Below are positions 26,432 to 34,636 of a stretch of 64,000 bases of DNA, in pieces. The notes below the pieces were generated by a model, which saw only the letters and a program-made list of their open reading frames with translations, ran no database searches and was not told where the DNA came from. The DNA is from Oscillospiraceae bacterium (GTDB lineage: Bacteria > Bacillota > Clostridia > Oscillospirales > CAG-272). The translations under genes and the position numbers were made by a program. Location of the stretch: contig SVRT01000012.1 of NCBI GenBank assembly GCA_015064685.1, positions 1 through 64,000 of the forward strand, given 5' to 3'. Every line of letters begins with the position of its first letter. Within the stretch, counting starts at the first letter, position 1.

Positions 26432-27097
26432 TCACCAAATAAACGGTATTAGTCTGTATTTTACCTTTTTTCTGTACTCCGAATAGCCGTCAAGCCCCTC
26501 CGAGAGTACCTTTTCTTCATTTATGATTCGAATAACTATCGCCACGGGGTATATCGCAAATGGGATAAGTCCCCAGAACGAGCCAAGCACCAGGGGCATC
26601 GGCAGAAACATCAGTAGCGTTGCAAGATACATCGGATGTCTCACAGCTCCGTATAATCCCGTGTCGATAACCCTCTGTCCCTCTTGAACTTCTACTGTGC
26701 GCGAAAGATAGGCGTTTTCGCGCAAGACCTCGGCATACAATGCGTATCCTACTAAAAATATCACCGCCGCCGTTATAGTCAGCCAAAGCGGAACGCGTGA
26801 CCAGCCGTAACGGAAGTCAATCGCAGACAGAATAAAACCACCGAGAAACATAAGCGCCGAAACACCGACGACTCCCTTTTGCGCGCTCTCCTTCTCCTTG
26901 TTGGCAAGTCTCTTTTCGAGAAGCGACGGAGATTTTATGAACATAACGATTCCCATTATCATCATAGGAATAAACAATATCCCCAAAAACAGCCAAGCAC
27001 CGAAATAATCAAACGTCCAAGCCGGCAGGAATAACAAAGCCCCCACAAGAACTATTCCAAATATAAATTTTGTTAATGCGCTTGCTAAAAGCTTCAT
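26432..27097 (-). CDS. Isoprenylcysteine carboxyl methyltransferase-like membrane protein
   Basis: A 221-residue integral membrane methyltransferase-like protein with about five membrane segments. The C-terminal signature [19 protein letters not shown] followed by [19 protein letters not shown] matches the ICMT/PEMT family, which binds S-adenosylmethionine. In bacteria the substrate is usually unknown. ATG 27097 ([10 protein letters not shown]) has GGAGGC upstream. The much longer open frame to 27289 reads into repeat cassette D1 and should not be used. It starts the operon with dsdA, the APH-like gene and yitT. Confidence 0.85.
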   Translation of the reverse strand: MKLLASALTKFIFGIVLVGALLFLPAWTFDYFGAWLFLGILFIPMMIMGIVMFIKSPSLLEKRLANKEKESAQKGVVGVSALMFLGGFILSAIDFRYGWSRVPLWLTITAAVIFLVGYALYAEVLRENAYLSRTVEVQEGQRVIDTGLYGAVRHPMYLATLLMFLPMPLVLGSFWGLIPFAIYPVAIVIRIINEEKVLSEGLDGYSEYRKKVKYRLIPFIW

Positions 27098-27113
27098 TTT
27101 TGCCTCCAAATGT

Positions 27114-27425
27114 TCCAAATTTTGATTTGTCGAACTGTTGCGAGTAGCCTTCTCCAGCGGAGAAGGGGGACATACGCCACAAGGCGAGTAGTGGGCTATC
27201 ATCCTACGCTGTGCGTTTTGGGTGGATGAGGAGGTCGCCATTAGGACGTGCGCTACGGTGGTTCTGTGGTTTTTTTCTTTGTTGCACAATGATTCTTATG
27301 CATCGAAACAAGGTCTTTTTACAGACGTAAATCCCTTGAAAGGGCGACCTCCTCATCCACCGCGCGAGCGCGGTCCCCCTTCCCCGCTGGGGAAGGCGTA
27401 ACAGACCGATAAACCGCAATTTATC
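27114..27425. repeat. Intergenic cassette D1 (family D)
   Basis: Type-1 end CAAATTTTGATTTGTCG at the left and type-2 end GATAAACCGCAATTTATC at the right. Inverted arms CCTTCTCC..GGAGAAGGGGGAC and GGATGAGGAGGTCGCC pair with GGCGACCTCCTCATCC and GTCCCCCTTCCCC. Between the arms each side has a copy-specific hairpin (here CCGCGC-GA-GCGCGG on the right). The second copy is at 59850 and a deleted copy at 11262. Bases 27426-27490 hold no recognised feature. Confidence 0.88.
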
Positions 27426-27490
27426 TGGTCAGACAAACGACACTTTCGACGTGGGTCAAGACTCCGAAAGGTATATTTTTCAACCTGTAA

Positions 27491-27997
27491 TTAAGCCAAC
27501 TCCAAATCAACAAATTCCTTTTTCGCGTCTACAAATTGTAATGAAAGCCAATCAAATCCAATCGATTTTGCTTGCTCCCAATCAAGAGTACCGTACATCA
27601 ATATGACTTCTCCATTTTCGTTGAACTCATATTCTTCTTTCTCATCTTCGTAATCAATCGAATAACCAAGTGTGATTTGTATTTTTCCCGTACAATGCTC
27701 GTAAAGTTTTATTTCGCGCTCTGCATCATCACAAGCCTCGTTGCAAAACATTGCATCATAACCATGCTTCATACCGTCAAAGACGGTAAATGTTTCGCCT
27801 GTTAAAATGTCTTTTGCAATTATTAAACAAGGATATTCGGCATCCACGATATATGGTGTTTTTTTGATTTTTAAAGTATCTCCGTAAAAGTATATTTCCA
27901 AATTTGTGTTTCCTGCGGAAGAAGTAAGTATACCGACAGTAGAGTCGTTTTTTTCTTTAACGTTAGTGATGTGATTTTTTAAATAGTAAGGAATCAT
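27491..27997 (-). CDS. Hypothetical acidic protein
   Basis: A 168-residue soluble, acidic protein that I do not recognise. There are no Cys clusters, signal peptide or membrane segments; it is rich in Glu, Asp, Tyr and Ile with alternating hydrophobic strands, suggesting a beta-rich fold. AAGGAG lies 7 bp before the ATG, so the start is firm. The base composition is clearly more AT-rich than the neighbours (AAA, GAA, TAT codons dominate). It sits between cassette D1 and a broken four-helix-bundle gene, so this patch may have been acquired. Confidence 0.7.
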   Translation of the reverse strand: MIPYYLKNHITNVKEKNDSTVGILTSSAGNTNLEIYFYGDTLKIKKTPYIVDAEYPCLIIAKDILTGETFTVFDGMKHGYDAMFCNEACDDAEREIKLYEHCTGKIQITLGYSIDYEDEKEEYEFNENGEVILMYGTLDWEQAKSIGFDWLSLQFVDAKKEFVDLELA

Positions 27998-28079
27998 TTT
28001 CTTTCTCCTTTTTTCGATATGTTATACCAAACTGCTGTAAATTGTATTTTCAAGTTTCGCTAAAAATCATTATTTGTCA

Positions 28080-28431
28080 CTATGCGTTTTCCTTTGCGGT
28101 GGTGATGGAGGCGATGAGTCTGCGCCGTATCGAACCGCATTTGTTTCTTAAATCCTTGTAGGTTGTTTCCGTCATTTTGCCTTTTCTGAATATCAGTTCA
28201 AGCCAATATTCGGTTTCCGAAGACTCTTTTAAGGAGATTTCCAATTTATTTATAAAATCGGCTTTGCTCTGTGCGTATTTTGCTTCATGAATATTAGCGC
28301 CGATTGAGGAAGACGAACGAACAATTTGATTTACGTATACAGAGCAACCTTTTATTTCATCACACAGGTCGGATATTTGGATTGCAAATTCTATAGCGTC
28401 CTCTCGGAGTTGGTTTTTTATTGTCGGTCAT
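28080..28431 (-). pseudogene. Four-helix-bundle (S23/IVS-type) protein gene, frameshifted
   Basis: The body (about 109 codons, from LREDAIEFAIQISDLCDEIK through RSSSSIGANIHEAKYAQSK to the stop at 28080) is a clear member of the 23S-rRNA-intervening-sequence/four-helix-bundle family. The proper ATG (28431, with AAGGAG upstream) is in another frame: after ATG ACC GAC AAT there are six As (28414-28419); five would give MTDNKNQLREDA in one frame. In its own frame the ATG leads to a stop after 23 codons. The total length, 352 bp, is 117 codons plus one base. This is either a recent pseudogene, a sequencing error, or slippage at the A6 tract. Hairpin array H3 adjoins it. Confidence 0.85.
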
Positions 28432-28452
28432 TTTGTCTTGCTCCTTTGTTTT

Positions 28453-28723
28453 GTAGCATTTGTCGATATGTTGCTTCGCAACTCGATATTTGCTCGCATT
28501 GCGAGCAATCGATATATTTCTCGCTACGCTCGAAATTCGATATGTTGCCTACGGCAACAAGTGTCGATTGCGCCACTGTTGTTACTTATCTCGCGTTGCC
28601 CGTTGGGCAACGCATATCGAGCGCTTTAGCGCCATATCGAGTCGCAGACATATCGAGCGACGCGTCAGCGGCGCATATCGACGTCGAGTCGTCGTGTGAG
28701 ACACACGACGGACTCGACGTGCC
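28453..28723. repeat. Hairpin array H3 (linker TCGATAT / ATATCGA)
   Basis: Four TCGATAT linkers (from about 28463) are followed by four ATATCGA linkers (from about 28613). The units between are mostly hairpins: GTTGC-TTC-GCAAC, TTGCTCGC-ATT-GCGAGCAA, GTTGCC-TAC-GGCAAC, GCGTTGCCC-GTT-GGGCAACGC. The right edge is a large hairpin CGTCGAGTC..GACTCGACG (28682-28719) that may serve as the rlmD terminator. The array overlaps the last codons of rlmD and adjoins the broken four-helix-bundle gene. Confidence 0.85.
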
Positions 28724-30077
28724 CAGTTCCCGGAAATAAGTCGACAGGCGTGACCTCGCCAATATTGTATCCCTTCTGCGCAAACCAAGCGCAATCTCTC
28801 GCTAGAGTATCGGGATTACATGAAACGTAAACTATCCTCTTTACTCCAAGCGAATCAAGATAATTCACAAGCTCCTCGGTCGTTCCCTTTCTGGGTGGGT
28901 CGATTATTACGACGTCGGGGCAGAAATCGCCGAGGTTGTCCTTGGCACTCGCCAGAAGTCCGCGCGTGTCCGACGCGTCGCCGCAGAAGAAGTGCGCGTT
29001 CTCAATGCCGTTCATCTGCGCGTTTTCCTTTGCGCAATTGATCGCCTCGTCGACGATCTCTACGCCGACTATCCTTGCCGCCTTATCTGCCATCGAAAGC
29101 CCGATAGTACCCGCGCCGCAGTAAAGGTCTGCGACCGTCTCTTTGCCCGTCAACGCCGCGCGCTCGCGCGCGAGAGAGTAAAGCAGCTCCGCACCGTCGC
29201 GGTTTACCTGATAGAACGAGCCTGCCGAGATCTTGAACCTCAAACCGCAAAGCTCGTCGATTATGTAATCAACGCCCCCGATACACTCAAAGCTCTCACC
29301 GAGGATGACGTTGGTATTTTTCTTATTTACATTGAGCATCACAGACGTGACCGAGGGAAATCTTTCGACTATTTCCTCGGCAAAAGCCGCGGATGCCTGC
29401 ATTTTGTCCGCGTTGATAACGAGACAGACCATTATCTGACCCGTCCTCTCGGCAATTCGAAGATAGATATGGCGCAAAACGCCCTTGCCCTTCTCCTCGT
29501 CGTATGCTCTTATCTTATGCTTTTCGGCAAAATCGACTACAAACGCGACTATCTCGCCGAAAATATCGGGCTGAAGCAAACAGCTCTCGCACGGGATAAG
29601 ATCGTGCGTTTTCGTAGCGAAAAAGCCCGCGCGGACTCTGCCGCCTACCTCGCGGACGGGATATTGAGCCTTGTTTCTGTAGCCTGTCACTCTCTGTGTG
29701 TGAGCGGTGTCAAGCACCTCTACGTCGGAAAGTCCCGCCTTGCGGAAGGCATTTTTCACGTAGTCGCGCTTGAGGGTAAGCTCATGCTCGTACTTTATAT
29801 TTCTGTAAATACAGCCGCCGCAGGATTGCGGAGCCTTGCACTCCTCCGCTCTCATTCCTTCTCCGTCAAAGCGGTTGGGTGAGCGGACGAGTATCTTTTC
29901 GAGCTTTCCAACGAGAAAGGACGACGTGACCTTGATGATCTTCGCTAAGACTCGGTCACCCGTGACCGCGCCCTTGACGAATACCACCAAGCCGTCCGCC
30001 GTTTTTCCCACACCGCATCCGAGATTGTTCAGATCGGTTATTTCAAGCTCTATTATGTCGTTCTTCTTTATGTTCAC
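28665..30077 (-). CDS. rlmD: 23S rRNA (uracil-C5)-methyltransferase, RlmD/RumA-like
   Basis: SAM-dependent RNA methyltransferase. It has an N-terminal TRAM domain (residues 1-60), an iron-sulfur cluster region with Cys in CKAPQSCGGC and later CESC, the SAM site DLYCGAGTIGLSMA (about residue 318), and the catalytic motif VSCNPDTLARD. The start is GTG 30077 with GGAA upstream. The normal C-terminus of the family ends near HVESVVCLTR; the last ten or so residues (RLDVDMRR) are encoded by hairpin array H3, so the natural stop appears to have been replaced. Whether it methylates U1939 or another uracil is not resolved. Confidence 0.9.
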   Translation of the reverse strand: MNIKKNDIIELEITDLNNLGCGVGKTADGLVVFVKGAVTGDRVLAKIIKVTSSFLVGKLEKILVRSPNRFDGEGMRAEECKAPQSCGGCIYRNIKYEHELTLKRDYVKNAFRKAGLSDVEVLDTAHTQRVTGYRNKAQYPVREVGGRVRAGFFATKTHDLIPCESCLLQPDIFGEIVAFVVDFAEKHKIRAYDEEKGKGVLRHIYLRIAERTGQIMVCLVINADKMQASAAFAEEIVERFPSVTSVMLNVNKKNTNVILGESFECIGGVDYIIDELCGLRFKISAGSFYQVNRDGAELLYSLARERAALTGKETVADLYCGAGTIGLSMADKAARIVGVEIVDEAINCAKENAQMNGIENAHFFCGDASDTRGLLASAKDNLGDFCPDVVIIDPPRKGTTEELVNYLDSLGVKRIVYVSCNPDTLARDCAWFAQKGYNIGEVTPVDLFPGTGHVESVVCLTRRLDVDMRR

Positions 30078-30090
30078 TTTTTATTTCCAT

Positions 30091-30502
30091 TTCAAATTTT
30101 GATTTATCGGGGACGCGGGGGATGCGCGTGGGGGGCTTTTCCAGGGAAAAAAGCTCCCCACACCCCCAAAACCCCAAAGTATATTTTATACAAGTCAAGA
30201 CGGTTTATCTATCTACACCGTGTCGCACCTGCATAGTCCCACTGCTATCGTGTTGCAAGTGTATTTAAAATCGTTTGAAAGGCTTTCTTTAACTTAGTTT
30301 TTCTTTATGGTTAAAGGTTTTTTATCGGCTGGGTTTAACACCCTATCAATACAAAAACGTCAGTGAGGGATTTTTTTAGCCGCTTGCGGCGAAAAATCCT
30401 ACGCCACCCTAAAAGGACCTAATATAAGGGAAGTTTTTGCGGAGCTTTTTTCAAAAAGCGACTCGCCGAAGGCACGCATCCTCCCCTATAAACCGCAATT
30501 TA
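30091..30502. repeat. Intergenic cassette P1 (family P)
   Basis: About 412 bp with type-1 end at the left (CAAATTTTGATTTATCG) and type-2 end at the right (TATAAACCGCAATTTATC). Conserved inner parts are a G-rich/C-rich hairpin (GGGGGGCTTTTCC...AAGCTCCCC), a conserved core with AGACGGTTTATCTATC and GATTTTTTTAGCCGC-TT-GCGGC. Related copies are at 49775 and 61932. Its right end reaches the phosphoesterase stop codon, and its left end lies just before the rlmD ribosome binding site, so any rlmD promoter must be inside or beyond it. Confidence 0.9.
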
Positions 30503-31189
30503 TCAAACGTAGAATTCTTTGAGGTCGTCGAGGCGCAAGCAACCGATAGTGCCGCCGCGAGCCTCGCCGCAGTCGATAGCGATAGATCCGTTACCGAAGA
30601 AGATCTTACCGTTGCCGCCGTTCTCCTCGGTGGTCGGATTGTGACCGACAACGACCGTCACGTCGTCAAAATACTTCTTTGTGAGGTCAAGAGCTTCGGT
30701 AAAGAAAGCCTCGGGCTTAAGGCTTTCAAGATCAACACCCTTCTTAAAGCCCGCGATTCCCGCGTGAACGAGAAGATAGTCCTTGCCGCCTGCTCTGACC
30801 TCCTCGTAGAGGGTCATATCGGAAAGGTAATCGATGATTCCCTCTCTCATTTCTGCATCAAGCGTGCGAAACGCGTCAAGAGTTACCTGACCGCCGTCAG
30901 CCGCCCACTCTGTCATCTTTGCGATAAACTTCTTGTCGGGAGTTTCGCCGCTCTTAAGCATCTTCTCAAAGCCAGAGAGCATCTTGACAGCCGTATAGTC
31001 GTGCTCACCTACGATGGGGTAAACGTTATATCTGATGGAGAGATCGCCTACAAGCTCCATCGACTCCTCGCCGTAGTCCACGATGTCGCCAAGCACGTAC
31101 ATAATGTCGGTGTCCTTGAAGGAGATTGCCTTTAAAAGCTCCTTGAATTTTGCGTAATTTCCGTGAAGATTAGATACTGCGTAGATCAT
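30503..31189 (-). CDS. Calcineurin-like metallophosphoesterase (PPP-like)
   Basis: A 228-residue protein phosphatase-like enzyme. The expected metal motifs are present but altered: the first, usually D-x-H-G, is SNLHGN (residues 6-11) with Asn for Asp; the second is GDIVDYG, close to GDxxDRG; the third, usually GNHE, is GEHDY. Later HAG and VVGHNPT are intact. The Asn and Glu changes affect ligands of both metals, so activity may be changed or lost. ATG 31189 has AGAGGA upstream. It follows nif3 in the trmK-nif3 operon. Confidence 0.82.
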   Translation of the reverse strand: MIYAVSNLHGNYAKFKELLKAISFKDTDIMYVLGDIVDYGEESMELVGDLSIRYNVYPIVGEHDYTAVKMLSGFEKMLKSGETPDKKFIAKMTEWAADGGQVTLDAFRTLDAEMREGIIDYLSDMTLYEEVRAGGKDYLLVHAGIAGFKKGVDLESLKPEAFFTEALDLTKKYFDDVTVVVGHNPTTEENGGNGKIFFGNGSIAIDCGEARGGTIGCLRLDDLKEFYV

Positions 31190-31207
31190 TTTTTTGTCCT
31201 CTTTTAT

Positions 31208-31987
31208 TTAAAGTTCAATTATTATGTTCGAAAAGTAATTTTCAACGGTCGCATCGGGGCAAATGCCGTCGACAGTCTTTTTAAGAAAATCGCAAACGGG
31301 ATACTCGGTAAAGAAATGCCCCGAGCAGACGAGATTCATATTATGCTCAGTCGATGAGAGCAGCTCGTGATATTTGAGGTCGCCCGTAAGGAAGGTATCC
31401 GCTCCGTGCTCAAGCGCAAGACCGATCTCGCCGCCTCCCGAGCCTCCTACGAGAGCTACGCGCTTGACCTTTCTGCCCGATCTGCAGACTGTAACGTGAG
31501 CCTCGTTCGCTCCCTCTCCATAGGAGAGCACCTCCTTAACGGTGCGTGCAAAGTCCTCAAGCTCTACTTCACACTCAAGCTCGCCGATCCTTGCAATTTT
31601 GTCGTTACCTATCGTCTCCACGTTTTTAAGACCGATAAGCGACGCGAGCGTGTCGTTTACACCGTTTTCAAGCGCGTCAAGACGCGTGTGGAAGGACATC
31701 ACTGCGATACAGGAGCGCGCAAGCGCGACCGCCTTCGCTCCCATAGGTGTGAGCGAATTAATATTTGCAAGCCCGCCGAAAAATACGGGGTGATGCGAAA
31801 TTATGACGTCAAAGCTCTCTGTCTCCGCCTTTTCGATTACTCCTGTCGTTACGTCAAGCGCAATAAGTACCTTTTTGACCTCTTTGTCAGGATCGGGGCA
31901 GGATTCAAGTCCGTCTCTGTCCCATTCACACGAAAGCGAAGTGGGGATCGCCTCGCAAAGCTTTTTGTAAAGATCGATTACCTTCAT
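31208..31987 (-). CDS. Nif3-like dinuclear metal centre protein
   Basis: A 259-residue member of the NIF3/YqfO family, which forms hexameric toroids with two metals. Ligands are visible in VIISHHPVFFGG (residues about 62-73), MSFHTRLDALENGVND near residue 97, and GHFFTEYPV near residue 225. The true reaction is still unclear (annotated as GTP cyclohydrolase I type 2). Its start overlaps the trmK stop as ATGA; trmK-nif3 pairing is widely conserved in Bacillota. Confidence 0.93.
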   Translation of the reverse strand: MKVIDLYKKLCEAIPTSLSCEWDRDGLESCPDPDKEVKKVLIALDVTTGVIEKAETESFDVIISHHPVFFGGLANINSLTPMGAKAVALARSCIAVMSFHTRLDALENGVNDTLASLIGLKNVETIGNDKIARIGELECEVELEDFARTVKEVLSYGEGANEAHVTVCRSGRKVKRVALVGGSGGGEIGLALEHGADTFLTGDLKYHELLSSTEHNMNLVCSGHFFTEYPVCDFLKKTVDGICPDATVENYFSNIIIEL

Positions 31988-32673
31988 TTTTTTCTCTCCA
32001 ATACTTCTCTTAATTCTTTGATGATATTTTTTTCGGCATAGGCATTCTGCCCCGCGCCCTCTTTTCCCTCGGCGCGCACCGAATAGATGCGGATAAGTCG
32101 ATGTATATACGCGCGTGTTACCTCGTCTAGCCGCTCAATATTCTTTTTACCGACGAGGGCTTCTACCTCTCCGACGTCTGCGGATTTGCCCGTGTACCGA
32201 GCGGATATTATTCTGTAAATTCTGTCATCCCTTCCGCCGTCGCGTACGATAGTTTCATCTATCGACTCAAATCCTTTTTCCGCAAGATAGCGAGACAGCG
32301 CCTCGGGATGTGTCATAGGCTGGAGGATAAGCGTGATTTTTTCATCCCTTATCCAGTCCGCACGGTCAAGTATCGATACGATAAGCTCACCGCCCATACC
32401 AAGAATCGTTATGCAGGTCGGGTCAAATTCACGCGCACCGTCAAGTCCGTCGGCGCGTATAGCCTCAATCTTGTCACAGAGACCGTTTTTCTTTATGTTT
32501 GCGACCGCAGCAGCAACCGGCCCCTCGTTTATATCGGATGCCAGCGCGCAGTCGATCTTCCCGTCAAGGCAGAGAGAGATCGGCAGATACGCGTGGTCGC
32601 TGCCAATGTCTGCCAACCTTGCCCCTTTTGGAACAAGCGCAGCCGCCGCCCCAAGTCTTACGTCAAGTATCAT
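31984..32673 (-). CDS. trmK: tRNA (adenine(22)-N1)-methyltransferase
   Basis: SAM-dependent methyltransferase that modifies A22 of tRNAs. The SAM motif is LADIGSDHAYLPISL (residues 20-34), the catalytic-region motif TILGMGGELIVSIL, and LILQPMTHPEALSRYL follows. Length 229 aa, as expected. It is coupled to nif3 by an ATGA overlap. The DUF1858 gene lies upstream with a hairpin between. Confidence 0.93.
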   Translation of the reverse strand: MILDVRLGAAAALVPKGARLADIGSDHAYLPISLCLDGKIDCALASDINEGPVAAAVANIKKNGLCDKIEAIRADGLDGAREFDPTCITILGMGGELIVSILDRADWIRDEKITLILQPMTHPEALSRYLAEKGFESIDETIVRDGGRDDRIYRIISARYTGKSADVGEVEALVGKKNIERLDEVTRAYIHRLIRIYSVRAEGKEGAGQNAYAEKNIIKELREVLERKK

Positions 32674-32712
32674 TTGTTCCTCAATATATGTAAATATAAT
32701 TATTATCTTTTG

Positions 32713-32742
32713 GGACTGCCCTCTCGGGCAGTCCGTCTTTTA
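32713..32742. terminator. Hairpin between DUF1858 and trmK
   Basis: GGACTGCCC-TCTC-GGGCAGTCC. On the minus strand it is followed by CAAAAG, a weak U-tract, so it may only attenuate transcription into trmK. Confidence 0.6.
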
Positions 32743-32744
32743 TC

Positions 32745-32945
32745 TTACTGATCAGCAAGATAAGCGTTGATCTTCTCTACAAGCGCGTCTGCGTCTGTTC
32801 CGTGAACGGCGCAAGCCTCCTCGATGGACTCACCGCGGGATGCGGGGCAACCGAGACAGTGCATGCCGATCTCAAAGAAGAACTGAGCGGTTCCTCTGTC
32901 GAAATCGAGGATATCGCCGATGATGCTTTCCTTTGTTACCTTCAT
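32745..32945 (-). CDS. DUF1858 small redox protein
   Basis: A 66-residue helical protein of the DUF1858/hybrid-cluster-associated redox disulfide family. The signature is the loop GMHCLGCPASRGESIEEAC with the CxxC pair CLGC near residue 30 and a conserved third Cys. Members are small single-domain proteins thought to carry out thiol redox chemistry. AGGAGGAAAG lies upstream of the ATG, so the start is firm. Confidence 0.9.
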   Translation of the reverse strand: MKVTKESIIGDILDFDRGTAQFFFEIGMHCLGCPASRGESIEEACAVHGTDADALVEKINAYLADQ

Positions 32946-33093
32946 TTCTCTTTCCTCCTTATGAGTATATTTTTACAAATACTATTATATATCTGTATAT
33001 GACAAAAGTCAATAGAAATCGCGCTATATTTTGCCCCGAAATCCTTGATTTTATTGCATTTTTTCAAAAGATAAGAAAAGCTGAAAAACCCTC

Positions 33094-33122
33094 TTGCAAA
33101 ATGACGGATAATATGGTATAAT
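33094..33122 (+). promoter_or_regulatory. Promoter of prfB
   Basis: TTGCAA (33094-33099) and TATAAT (33117-33122), spacer 17 bp. The leader to the prfB start is about 105 nt, with no clear riboswitch fold seen. Confidence 0.75.
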
Positions 33123-33234
33123 ATACTGATTGATTATGTATTCAGAGGTATGAAATGAAGAATAAAAGGTAGATATTTATCTCTTTAAATAAAGCATTTT
33201 CACAAAATAACGTTTTAGAGGAGATATAATTAAA

Positions 33235-34344
33235 ATGATCATAGCACTTGAAGAAGCTAAGCATAAGCTGATAGATTTAAGAGAGGACGTAGCAGAGCTT
33301 GCAAACGCGCTCCGCATCACCGACCTCAAGGCAAAGGCATCTGAGCTTGAGGCGCAGACGCTCGACCCGAATTTTTGGAACAATCCCGATGCGGCTAACA
33401 AGATAACGCAGGAAATTAAGAGATCGCGCGATACTATCGAGGAGTATGAGAAGCTCTGCTCGCGCCTTGAGGATACCATTGCGCTCGCCGAAATGGCTAT
33501 CGAGGAGAACGACGACAGCTTCGTTGAAGAGGTTGAAAGCGAGCTTGCAGAGATAGAGGCGACCGCTGAAAAGGAGCGTATTTCGGTCCTTCTCTGCGAG
33601 GAATACGACCACAACAACGCCATAGTCTCCTTCCACCCCGGTGCGGGCGGAACAGAGGCGCAGGACTGGGCGCAGATGCTTTACAGAATGATAACCCGTT
33701 GGGCTGAAAAGTCGGGCTTTAAGGTCAAGCTCATCGACTGGCTCGATGGAGACGAGGCAGGACTCAAGTCCGCTACCATAACCGTTGAAGGACTCAACGC
33801 ATACGGATACCTCAAGAGTGAGAACGGCGTTCACCGCCTGGTGCGTGTCTCACCCTTCGACTCCGCAGGACGCAGACATACATCCTTCTCATCGATCGAG
33901 GTCATGCCCGAGTTTGAGGACGTCGATGCAGTCGTTCTCCGTGACGAGGACCTCGAGATCACCGCTCACCGCTCGTCCGGTGCGGGTGGTCAGCACATCA
34001 ACAAGACCGACTCCGCTATCCGTATCGTACACAAGCCCACAGGTATTGTTGTAGGATGCCAGACCGAAAGAAGCCAGCTTCAGAACAAGGAGACCGCTCT
34101 TAAGATGCTCAAGGCAAAGCTTATGGAGATAAAGCTTCGCGAGAGACTTGACACCATCGAGGAGATCCAGGGTAACAAGACCAATATCGAGTGGGGCGCG
34201 CAGATCCGCTCATACGTATTTATGCCCTACACCCTTGCAAAGGATACCAGAACAGGCTACGAGGACGGTAATATCCAATCGGTTATGGACGGTAATATCG
34301 ACGGATTTATCAACGCTTACCTTAAAATGAATTCGAATAAATAA
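33235..34344 (+). CDS. prfB: Peptide chain release factor 2
   Basis: Recognises UGA and UAA stop codons and releases the finished chain. The tripeptide anticodon SPF is in RVSPFDSAGRRHTSF (about residue 200), and the catalytic GGQ is in SSGAGGQHINKTDSAIR (about residue 247). Length 369 aa. GAGGAG lies 11 bp upstream. The whole protein is encoded in one frame from ATG 33235: the usual early in-frame UGA and CTT-TGA slippery site of autoregulated prfB genes are missing. A terminator follows. Confidence 0.96.
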   Translation: MIIALEEAKHKLIDLREDVAELANALRITDLKAKASELEAQTLDPNFWNNPDAANKITQEIKRSRDTIEEYEKLCSRLEDTIALAEMAIEENDDSFVEEVESELAEIEATAEKERISVLLCEEYDHNNAIVSFHPGAGGTEAQDWAQMLYRMITRWAEKSGFKVKLIDWLDGDEAGLKSATITVEGLNAYGYLKSENGVHRLVRVSPFDSAGRRHTSFSSIEVMPEFEDVDAVVLRDEDLEITAHRSSGAGGQHINKTDSAIRIVHKPTGIVVGCQTERSQLQNKETALKMLKAKLMEIKLRERLDTIEEIQGNKTNIEWGAQIRSYVFMPYTLAKDTRTGYEDGNIQSVMDGNIDGFINAYLKMNSNK

Positions 34345-34348
34345 TTAC

Positions 34349-34385
34349 AAAACCGCTCGCATGAGATTCAAGCGAGCGGTTTTCT
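34349..34385 (+). terminator. Terminator of prfB
   Basis: AAAACCGCTCGC...GCGAGCGGTTTT followed by CTTT. Confidence 0.88.
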
Positions 34386-34387
34386 TT

Positions 34388-34620
34388 GATAAATTGCGGT
34401 TTAGCGCACCGAAGGTGCGCAGTTCTATTCGCCAAAGGCGAGTGATATTGCTTCGCAGTGATATTCGTCTTACGACGAGTGATATTCGCTACGCGAGCTT
34501 TTTGGCGAATAGAATATCACTAAAGCCGCAGGCTTTAATATCACTGTCGCATAAGCGACAATATCACTCCGCTTTTGCGGAATATCACTATTTCTACCTC
34601 ACCGATAATTCAAAATTTGA
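34388..34620. repeat. Hairpin-array cassette H1 (linker GTGATATT / AATATCAC)
   Basis: Type-2 end GATAAATTGCGGTTTA at the left, type-1 end TTCAAAATTTGA at the right. Inside: hairpin GCGCACC-GAA-GGTGCGC, then three GTGATATT linkers and four (A)ATATCAC linkers separating hairpins such as TCGTC-TTA-CGACGA, TAAAGCC-GCA-GGCTTTA, TGTCGC-ATAA-GCGACA, TCCGC-TTTT-GCGGA. An outer pair TTCTATTCGCC/GGCGAATAGAA encloses the first half. The copy at 46350 is almost identical. Confidence 0.92.
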
Positions 34621-34636
34621 TGGAGATAAGCATATC

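Noticed and set aside
27098-27289. N-terminal extension of the ICMT-like protein by 64 codons
   Set aside because: The extension is a translation of cassette D1, and GGAGGC before ATG 27097 marks the real start.
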